A DNA stretch of 7,747 nt, taken from positions 1 through 7,747 of the forward strand of contig JAIRUY010000122.1 in NCBI GenBank assembly GCA_031254175.1. Direction: 5' to 3'. The notes under the pieces are model-generated. The model was not told where the DNA came from, made no database searches, and saw only the letters and a program-made list of their open reading frames with translations. This stretch comes from Treponema sp. (GTDB taxonomy: Bacteria > Spirochaetota > Spirochaetia > Treponematales > Breznakiellaceae). Within the stretch, counting starts at the first letter, position 1. Each line of letters starts with the position of its first letter. The translations under genes and the position numbers were made by a program. Positions 1 to 6,600 of the stretch are shown here, piece after piece.

Positions 1-1541
1 CACAGATTGATGAAGCTGACTGGAAATTTACTTCTTCTTCGGCTCGCCGTTTTGTTTATCCTTTTGAACTGCCGCACCTTATCAGAAGGGTTAACAATGA
101 ATATTTAATTTCCGGCAATTCTGTTAATGAAATGCACCTTTCAATTGATCTGCCGTTGCAGCGTTATATTGAAGATGCTGTTGCGAGTAATGTAACCCGG
201 CATTTTTCTTCCCGTCTTACAAACGGCGCTGCCATTGTAATTGATAACGACACAGGGGAAATACTCGCTTGGGTTGGAAGCGCTGACTTTTTCAACACAG
301 AGGCTGCAGGGCAGATAGACGGAGTTCTGGCCTTAAATCAGCCGGGCAGCAGCATGAAGCCGTTTTTGTATGCAATGGCGCTGGAATATGGTTTTAAGCC
401 GGCTGATGTCATAGCGGATATACAGATGATTTTTGGAGAAAGTGAATTGTACATTCCGCGGAATTTCAACGAACGTTTTAACGGCCCGATTCTTTTCCGT
501 GCGGCATTGGCTTCCAGTCTTAATATTCCTGCTGTTTATTTACTTTTCAGACTGAGTGTGCAGAACTACAGCAATATGCTTTTTTCGATTGGTTTTGATT
601 CTCTTTCAGGTACAGCCGAAGATGCGGGGCTTGGACTCGCGCTTGGAAACGCGCCTGTAAGTCTGTTTGAACTGGTACGTGCATTCAGCGTTTTTCCGCG
701 TGACGGCATTTATCTGCCGCTTACCTGGGAACTGGGAAACCCCGGTTTGACGGAGCAGCGTGTTTTTTCCGAAGATACCGCGCGGATAATATGTTCGTTT
801 TTATCGGACTCAAATGCGCGTGTATTGGCTTTTGGTTCGGGTAGAAATTTCAGAACTTCTTTTCCGGCAATTTTTAAGACGGGAACCGCAAATCAATATC
901 AAAGCATTGTCGCGCTTGGGGCAACCGGAAAATATACTGCTGGAGCGTGGATGGGAAATTTTACGGGGGAGACAGTTATGGGCAGAACGGGCAGCTCTGT
1001 TCCCGCTGCCATTGTACGTGACACTCTGACTGTTTTGGAAGAGGCGAGAGGAGTTTTTATTTCCGGTTTTCCGGCGCCGGAAAATTGGATTATGCGGCGG
1101 ATTTGCGCTGTTTCCGGCATGAGACCTGCGGAAGCCTGTCTTTCTGTCATTGATGAATATGTGCCGCTTGATGAACAAGGCAGGTTCTGCACATGGCATC
1201 AAATTGTGAACAACCGCAGTGTTACAATGTTTCCCGCTGAGTATCAGTCGTGGTTTAATTCCGTAGACAGGCATGGCGCTCTTGATTATGCGTCCCGTCC
1301 GCTTGAAATTGTCACTCCGCGCACAGGTTTTGTATATCTTAAAAGTCCCGGGACAGGCATGGATGAAATACCGGTGGAGGTTATCGGCGGAGAGAGCGAT
1401 ACATTGCACATAACGCACAACGGCCGGGTCTTCAGTACGGGAAGGCCGTTTGTATTTTACCTTTCCCGGATTCAGGGTAACAATATCTTAAATGTAAAAA
1501 ACGGCGATGAAGAAGCTGAAGTAACTTTTACTGTAGACTAG
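1..1541 (+). CDS. pbpC: Penicillin-binding protein 1C, C-terminal part (5' end outside window)
   Basis: Bifunctional class A penicillin-binding protein of the PBP1C type, which polymerises and crosslinks peptidoglycan on the outer face of the inner membrane. Only the last 512 residues are here. The frame is open from base 3 to the left edge, so the ATG at 132 is internal, and the membrane anchor and glycosyltransferase (GT51) domain lie upstream. Counting from the first full codon, the transpeptidase has its nucleophile motif SSMK at residues 116-119 (bases 348-359), SLN at 172-174 and KTGT at 292-295 (bases 876-887). The context PGSSMKPFLYAMAL and ALASSLNIPAV is characteristic of PBP1C. A cysteine-containing segment follows (Cys368, Cys379, Cys396, with CTWH), then a C-terminal BiPBP_C-type beta domain at about 434-512. 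The visible part is intact and all catalytic motifs are present. It ends in TAG 27 bp before the immunophilin ATG. The family is clear; substrate preference cannot be read from sequence. Confidence 0.93.
   Translation, partial: QIDEADWKFTSSSARRFVYPFELPHLIRRVNNEYLISGNSVNEMHLSIDLPLQRYIEDAVASNVTRHFSSRLTNGAAIVIDNDTGEILAWVGSADFFNTEAAGQIDGVLALNQPGSSMKPFLYAMALEYGFKPADVIADIQMIFGESELYIPRNFNERFNGPILFRAALASSLNIPAVYLLFRLSVQNYSNMLFSIGFDSLSGTAEDAGLGLALGNAPVSLFELVRAFSVFPRDGIYLPLTWELGNPGLTEQRVFSEDTARIICSFLSDSNARVLAFGSGRNFRTSFPAIFKTGTANQYQSIVALGATGKYTAGAWMGNFTGETVMGRTGSSVPAAIVRDTLTVLEEARGVFISGFPAPENWIMRRICAVSGMRPAEACLSVIDEYVPLDEQGRFCTWHQIVNNRSVTMFPAEYQSWFNSVDRHGALDYASRPLEIVTPRTGFVYLKSPGTGMDEIPVEVIGGESDTLHITHNGRVFSTGRPFVFYLSRIQGNNILNVKNGDEEAEVTFTVD
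1067..1084. repeat. 18-bp perfect palindrome inside pbpC
   Basis: TTTTCCGGCGCCGGAAAA reads identically on both strands; symmetry ends after 18 bases. As RNA it could form a 7-bp stem with a GCGC loop. There is no T-run after it on either strand, so it does not look like a terminator. It encodes part of the linker between the transpeptidase and C-terminal domains (residues F-P-A-P-E-N), so it may be chance. No function is assigned. Confidence 0.5.
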
Positions 1542-1562
1542 GCTGTTAAAAACTGTTATAAT
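1534..1562 (+). promoter_or_regulatory. Sigma-70-type extended -10 promoter before the immunophilin gene
   Basis: A perfect -10 box TATAAT lies at 1557-1562, preceded by TGT at 1554-1556, which makes an extended -10 element. Seventeen bases upstream, TAGACT at 1534-1539 matches the TTGACA consensus at four of six positions. It overlaps the last codons and the stop of pbpC. With usual spacing, transcription would start at about base 1569, the A of the ATG of the next gene, giving an mRNA without a 5' leader. No Shine-Dalgarno sequence lies between the -10 box and the ATG, which agrees with leaderless initiation. The site was predicted by eye; the start point is inferred. Confidence 0.6.
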
Positions 1563-1568
1563 ACCCGC

Positions 1569-2612
1569 ATGAAAACAGCAAAATATTTTTTTACATTATT
1601 AATAGGAGTTTTATTTATTATGTGCGCAAGAGGTGAAAGCGGTCAAAATCTTGGCGATGGGCTTTTCGCACGGATTACAACAAACAGGGGAGACATTGTA
1701 GTACGCCTTGAATATGAGAGAGCTCCCATCACAGTCTGCAGTTTTGTAGCGCTGGCGGAAGGTAAAATGAATGCTGCAAGGGGCAGACGTTTTTATGACG
1801 GATTAACCTTTCACCGTGTAATTTCAAGGGCAAACGGAGACGGACAGGATTTTATGATACAGGGCGGATGCCCCCAGGGAAATGGCCGTGGAGGACCCGG
1901 TTATAGTTTTCCTGACGAATTTGATCCGGCGCTGAAGCATGACAAACCGGGTATTCTTTCCATGGCAAACGCCGGGCCCGGCACAAATGGCAGCCAGTTT
2001 TTTATTACCATTGTTCCTACGCCTCATCTTGACGGACGACATACGGTTTTTGGACAGGTTGTTCAGGGACAGAATATTGTTAATACGGTGAGGCAGGGAG
2101 ACAAGATAGAAAAAATTACAATTATACGAAACGGACAGGCGGCAAATGCATTTTCTGCGGATCAGGCGGCTTTTGACAGATTGCTCGGACAGAAGGAAAC
2201 AGAAGATGCCGCCAGAATGCAGGCTCAAAGCCATGCTGATATTGATAAAATTAATTCCGATTATCCGAATACACAAAAGACAGTATCCGGCATTCGTTAC
2301 ATAATACAGAAGCAGGGAAGCGGCGGCAAACCGGGAACCGGCAATACCGTTAGAGTACATTATTCGGGCAGGCTGCTTTCTGGTTCAGTTTTTGATTCTT
2401 CCATTTTAAGAGGAACTCCGCTTGAATTTGAAGCCGGAACCGGCAAGGTTATTCAGGGTTGGGATGAAATGGTTATTGATATGCAGGCCGGAGAAAAACG
2501 GCTTGTGATTATCCCTCCAGAACTTGCCTACGGAAACCGCGATGTCGGCAACGGCCTTATTCCTGCCAACAGTTTTTTGATCTTTGAAATGGAGCTTATT
2601 AGTTTTAGATAA
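1569..2612 (+). CDS. Exported cyclophilin-FKBP fusion peptidyl-prolyl cis-trans isomerase
   Basis: Dual-family immunophilin of 347 residues, catalysing cis-trans isomerisation of X-Pro bonds, probably to assist folding of exported proteins. Residues 1-22 form a signal peptide: Lys2 and Lys5, then a hydrophobic run to Met18. Cys19 might be lipidated, but FIMC is a poor lipobox even for spirochaetes, so SPase I cleavage after Gly22 is an alternative. The cyclophilin domain (about 31-190) has the catalytic FHR (Arg83), IQGG with Gln98, NGSQFF (Gln143, Phe145) and HLDGRHTVFG. His153 replaces the tryptophan that contacts cyclosporin in human CypA, predicting low drug sensitivity. A polar, probably helical linker (about 191-238) leads to an FKBP domain (about 240-347) with VHYSG (Tyr265), FD (275-276), VIQGW (Trp298) and PPELAYG (Tyr321); the core pocket residues look intact. 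The CYN-linker-FKBP order is a known dual immunophilin class. No Shine-Dalgarno precedes this ATG (see promoter). The PilZ gene follows after 22 bp. Confidence 0.92.
   Translation: MKTAKYFFTLLIGVLFIMCARGESGQNLGDGLFARITTNRGDIVVRLEYERAPITVCSFVALAEGKMNAARGRRFYDGLTFHRVISRANGDGQDFMIQGGCPQGNGRGGPGYSFPDEFDPALKHDKPGILSMANAGPGTNGSQFFITIVPTPHLDGRHTVFGQVVQGQNIVNTVRQGDKIEKITIIRNGQAANAFSADQAAFDRLLGQKETEDAARMQAQSHADIDKINSDYPNTQKTVSGIRYIIQKQGSGGKPGTGNTVRVHYSGRLLSGSVFDSSILRGTPLEFEAGTGKVIQGWDEMVIDMQAGEKRLVIIPPELAYGNRDVGNGLIPANSFLIFEMELISFR
1604..1622 (+). promoter_or_regulatory. Possible internal ribosome-binding site and second ATG in the immunophilin signal peptide
   Basis: AGGAG at 1604-1608 is followed, 11 bases later, by an in-frame ATG at 1620-1622 (Met18). 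Initiation there would give a 330-residue protein lacking the hydrophobic signal segment, hence cytoplasmic. The spacing is longer than the usual 5-9 bases, and the motif encodes ordinary residues of the signal peptide, so it may be coincidental. It is noted because the upstream ATG has no Shine-Dalgarno at all. Confidence 0.25.
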
Positions 2613-2624
2613 TTTATTTTTTAT

Positions 2625-2637
2625 AGGATTTTCTATG
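2625..2637 (+). promoter_or_regulatory. Ribosome-binding site that fixes the PilZ gene start
   Basis: AGGA at 2625-2628 lies six bases before the ATG at 2635-2637. This favours that start over the in-frame ATG at 2584, which lies inside the end of the immunophilin gene, has no well-placed Shine-Dalgarno, and would add 17 residues not needed by the domain fold. Confidence 0.7.
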
Positions 2638-3402
2638 AGCAATGCGCCTTCATCTGATCTGACCGGAAAAAAAATATTTTTTCTCTTCCCAACGACAGCT
2701 ATACAGGAACAGGTTATAGGGGAACTGATACAGCATGAGTATGAAGTATATTCTTCCAAGGATCCTGCCCGTTTGGGACGGGTACTAAAGAAATACTCCG
2801 ATGCCATTGTATTTGTGAATATTGATGAAGGGATGAAAGAACCTGAATGGGAAAAATGGATTGGCGGCATACTAAAAGCTTTTCCGGAAGTAAAAATAGG
2901 GGTTTTTTCCACGAACAACAGCGAAGAAAAAAGCAGCAAATATATAAATGACCTTCATACTGTATGCGGATATATGCACATGAAACATGACATGAGCAAA
3001 TGCGCAGTAAAGGTTCTGGAAATTTTAAATATATTAAATGTTAAAGGCAGGCGTAAGTTTATCAGGGCTACAACCGAAGCTGAATCCATGGCGACCGTTA
3101 ATATGCCGTTTGAAAGTGATTACATTAACGGCACTGTCAAGGACATCAGTGTTGTGGGTATTTCCTGTACTTTTGAAAAAGATACTGAATTGGCAAAGAA
3201 CACCCTCTTTAAAGATGTCCAGATAAGATTAAATACCATACTTCTTAAAGTTGAAGCCATTGTGTTCGGTTCACGTATGGACGGGGGTGAAAAAATTTAT
3301 GTTTTTTTATTCACTCAGCGAATCGATCCGGAAGTTAGAGTAAAAATTCGTAAATATATTCACCAAAATCTACAGCGTAAAATGGATTATCAGACTTGTT
3401 AG
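2635..3402 (+). CDS. PilZ-domain c-di-GMP-binding protein (PlzA-like)
   Basis: Predicted cytoplasmic c-di-GMP effector of 255 residues, close to the length of Borrelia PlzA (about 260), with the same two-part layout. The C-terminal PilZ domain begins near residue 138. It carries the RxxxR motif as RKFIR (Arg140, Arg144) and the DxSxxG motif as DISVVG (Asp170, Ser172, Gly175); together these are the established ligand-binding signature. The N-terminal part (about 10-132) looks like an alpha/beta receiver-type fold: a first strand KKIFFLF, a third strand AIVFVNID and a lysine in YMHMKHD (Lys117). The acidic pair that follows strand one in true receivers is replaced by Pro-Thr, so phosphorylation is unlikely. 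In spirochaetes PilZ proteins influence motility and host adaptation, but the output partner cannot be read here. There are no membrane segments. The gene lies 22 bp after the immunophilin and converges with the PII-like gene, 3 bp away. Confidence 0.88.
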   Translation: MSNAPSSDLTGKKIFFLFPTTAIQEQVIGELIQHEYEVYSSKDPARLGRVLKKYSDAIVFVNIDEGMKEPEWEKWIGGILKAFPEVKIGVFSTNNSEEKSSKYINDLHTVCGYMHMKHDMSKCAVKVLEILNILNVKGRRKFIRATTEAESMATVNMPFESDYINGTVKDISVVGISCTFEKDTELAKNTLFKDVQIRLNTILLKVEAIVFGSRMDGGEKIYVFLFTQRIDPEVRVKIRKYIHQNLQRKMDYQTC

Positions 3403-3405
3403 GTT

Positions 3406-3678
3406 TTAAATACCGAACAGTTTTATTCCTTCGTCAGGGAATTTTTCTTTTACTGTTTCAACAGCCTGTTTGATCTTGGCAGCTTCTTTTTTTTCACACC
3501 AAATCACAATCACAAAGTTTACTTCCGGCCAGACTGAATCTCCCATGCGGGGGCCGGAAGAGCCAACCCCCAGGATGTTTGGGTATTTTGTATAAAACTT
3601 GCCGGCTTCTTCCTTTGCAAGAACTTCCAGAATATTTTCTTCAACTGACTGGTTGGCGATTATTTCAATGCGTATCAT
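3406..3678 (-). CDS. Small PII-like protein coupled to the RND pump
   Basis: A 90-residue soluble protein whose strand-helix-strand order fits the ferredoxin-like PII/CutA superfamily: strand IRIEIIAN, a helix at about 11-25, strand FVIVIWCE at 55-62, a helix at 63-79, then a final strand IKLFGI. The middle loop (30-52, containing GVGSSGPRMGDS) sits where PII proteins have the T-loop. It lacks the uridylylated tyrosine context of GlnB/GlnK, so this is not a classical nitrogen regulator. Members of this superfamily usually form trimers that sense a small ligand and act on a neighbouring transporter; a PII-like group near RND metal-efflux genes is known. Its ATG lies 14 bp inside the RND gene and it is last in the adaptor-RND operon, so it probably modulates or senses for that pump. 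The family call rests on fold pattern and context; the ligand is unknown. Confidence 0.75.
   Translation of the reverse strand: MIRIEIIANQSVEENILEVLAKEEAGKFYTKYPNILGVGSSGPRMGDSVWPEVNFVIVIWCEKKEAAKIKQAVETVKEKFPDEGIKLFGI
3425..3451 (+). terminator. Weak candidate intrinsic terminator for the plus-strand operon, inside the opposing gene
   Basis: ATTCCT at 3425-3430 pairs with GGGAAT at 3437-3442 (six pairs including one G-T wobble) around a six-base loop, followed by a T-rich run TTTTTCTTTT to 3451. It lies 23 bases after the PilZ stop, so it could end the plus-strand transcript, but it falls within the coding sequence of the convergent PII-like gene. The stem is short and AT-rich, and the T-run is also explained by lysine/phenylalanine codons on the other strand. 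Confidence 0.28.
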
Positions 3679-6600
3679 TTTTATCTCCTAAAGTTTCTTT
3701 TTTCTTTTTTGTACGGCCTTCACCCGCGGCAATCCTTTCGCGCCTTGCTTGCGCCTCTGCTTTTTTCAGGTCGGTGCGTTTGTGAAAAATTGCATAAACG
3801 GTCGGCATCAGGAACAAAGTCATTAATGTTCCGACAGTAAGGCCGCCAAGAACAGTTTTTCCTATCGGCGCTACCATTTCCGAACCTTCGCCGGGGAAGA
3901 ATGCCATCGGGATAAGAGCGACAACAGTTGTAATGGTTGTCATTAAGATAGGACGCAGCCTGTTGCCCGCAGCTTCAACGCAGGCTTCGTGAAGGGAAAG
4001 TCCTCTCTTGCGAAGCAGTTTTATGTAATCCACAAGCACAATGCCGTTATTTGTAATAATGCCCACAAGCACCAAAAGCCCTACTGCAGTCAGCACATTA
4101 AAGATTGTGCCTGTAACAAGGTAAATTGCCACAATGCCAATCACCGACATCGGTATAGTAAAAATTATTATAAACGGATCGCGGAAAGATTCAAACAGGG
4201 ATGCCATTATTCCGAATACAAGGAAAATTGCCACAACCATAATCAGGATAAAGCGTATAAATACTTTTGCCATTTCCGTATTGCCGCCGCCGATTTCCAT
4301 AATGACATCGTCTTCTGCCGGTATTTCCGATTTAATCAGCCTTTCTACCCTTGCGTCAAGATCGTTTAACCTCACTCCCGGCTTTGATCCTGCCGTTATG
4401 TGAATAACACGGCTTTGGTTTTCACGCCTGATAGTGAGAGGCCCGGTGGTTTCTTCGTAACTGACAAAGCTGGAAAGCGGAACCCTGCCTGCCATCTGGC
4501 TGTTTATGAAAATCTGATCCAAAGCAGGGCGTGTATTGCGATCTGCTTCCGCAAGAATCAGCACAACGTTGTGATCTTTGCCGCCGGATTTATATCTGGT
4601 AGCGGTAACGCCGTCAACCGCAGCCTTTATCTCATTGCCAACGGTATAGGCATTAAGCCCCAGCGCGTACATTTTTTCACGGTCAAGGACAAGATCGATT
4701 TGAGGAAGACCGTCAGTCAAATCAACCTGCGGTTCTGTAATATAATCACTTAAATTTGCCGCAAGAACAGAAGAAATTTTTTCCGCCATGGCCTTTCCCT
4801 TGACGATGTCATCGGTACGCAGTGTTATGTCAACGCTGCTTCCGCCCATCATACCCATCATTGAGCCGCCGCTGAAAGAAAGTGATACTCCGGGGAATTC
4901 GCTGAAATGAGGACGCAGGATATCTTCAATTTCCTTGGCGGATTCAATGCGGTCTTTGTACTCAGGAAGGCTGATTCGCAGCGAGCCGGAGTTGCTGCCG
5001 CCTCCGCCGCTGAATAATCCGCCCGAGCCGGCTCTGACAATCAGGGTTTCATAACCCTTAATTTCCCTCTTTACGATTTCTTCAAATTGTTTTAATACCG
5101 CTTCGGTTTCATGCAGGGGGGTTCCGACAGGAAGAGTAGCCGTTATGCTAACATTGTCTTCTTCCTGCTCAGGAAAAAATTCCCATCCGATTACGGGAAT
5201 AAGAATGATGCTTGCTACAAAAAAAGAAAATATTACAAGGATAGTAATTAACTTATGACGCAGCACTTTGTCTACTGCTCCGCGGTATTTATTGTCCAGC
5301 CATTTGAAAAAACCGTCAAATTTCGCATCAATTACCGCCAGCCCGCCTTTAAGCGGTTTTTGTTTTCGCGTAACAATGGGAAGGTAATGGCTTGCAAGTA
5401 CAGGCACCAGAAAAAGGGCGGTGAACAGGGAAATCCCGATTGAAATGGCAACAGTAAACGCAAGGCCGGAAAAAAGTTCGCCTGCCATTTCCAGCAAACC
5501 CTGGAACATTATAAGCGGAAGGAATACGCACAGAGTTGTCAGTGTAGACGCTGTAATGGCAACGATCATCTCTGTGGTGCCAAGGATGGCAGAAGTTTTT
5601 AATTTTGCTCCCTTTTCACGGTAATGGTAAATATTTTCCAGAATTACAATTGAGTTATCTATCAACATTCCTATTCCAAGCACAAGACCCGCCATTGTCA
5701 TCAGGTTGAGAGTAAGGCCGAAAAAGTACATCAGCATCATGGTTATCATGATTGAAATCGGAATGCTCAGTCCGATTATTATTGTTGGTTTGATTGAACG
5801 AAGGAAAATAAAAAGAACAACGATTGCAAGAACAGCGCCCATAACTGCGGTGTTTGTTACCTGATTGAGCGAGTTTTCAATAATGTCAGTTGTATTGTAC
5901 AACTCACTGATTTTTATATCATGAGGAAGTTCTGTTTGCAGTCTGGCAAGCCTTACGCGGAGATCCTTGGCAGCCTGGACAGAGTTTTTCCCGGTTTGTT
6001 TTTGTACCGAAAGCATTACCGCCGGCTGGCCGTTTACAAACACAACACTGGTTTCATCCCGGTAACCTTCAAAAACATCCGCAATGTCGCGCAGGTATAT
6101 CTGGCGCGGCATCTCAACGGCTGTGCCTGTGAAGCCGCCGCCTTTGTAGGCAATAACAGTGTTTTTTAATTCTTCCAGCGAAGAGTATTCGCCCATTGCG
6201 GTCAGGATATAAGACAGACTTCCTTCGGTAATGCTGCCTACAGATGTCTGCATATTCTGAATCGCGATCATTTGCTGGATCTGTGTTATCGTAAGCCCGT
6301 AGGCTTCAAGCCTTGACTGCGGAATTTCCACGCGGATGATTTTTTCCCTTCCGCCGGATGTTGAAGCAGTAGCGATTCCGGGAGTTTGTTCAATCCTTGG
6401 AATAATCGTATCTTCGGCAATTTCCAGCAGCTCTTCTGATGTGCGGTTTCCGGTCACCATCAAACTCACAATCGGCATCATTGACGGATCCATTTTAATT
6501 ACCATGGGTGTATCCGCTTCGGATGGCAGATAACGCCTTACACGATCAAGGTAATCACGGACTGAAAGTGACGCTTCATCAATATTTGTTCCGTACGTAA

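Noticed and set aside
132..134. ATG as start of the PBP1C gene
   Set aside because: The same frame is open to the left edge and the upstream residues match the segment that precedes the transpeptidase domain in PBP1C, so this Met is internal.
810..1418. 202-codon open frame on the minus strand
   Set aside because: It lies entirely opposite the PBP1C transpeptidase and C-terminal region, has no recognisable domain, and is rich in Arg, Ser, Asn and Cys as expected of an antisense shadow.
1971..1982. 12-bp palindrome GCCGGGCCCGGC as a regulatory site
   Set aside because: It encodes the conserved Ala-Gly-Pro-Gly of the cyclophilin NAGPGTNGSQFF motif; codon choice explains it.
2584..2634. Upstream ATG adding 17 residues to the PilZ protein
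   Set aside because: It overlaps the immunophilin end and lacks a well-placed ribosome-binding site, whereas the ATG at 2635 has AGGA six bases upstream.
3989..4369. 126-codon plus-strand open frame rich in His, Lys and Asn
   Set aside because: It is the antisense shadow of the conserved last membrane segments of the RND pump; the unusual His/Cys content is a by-product of the opposite coding frame.
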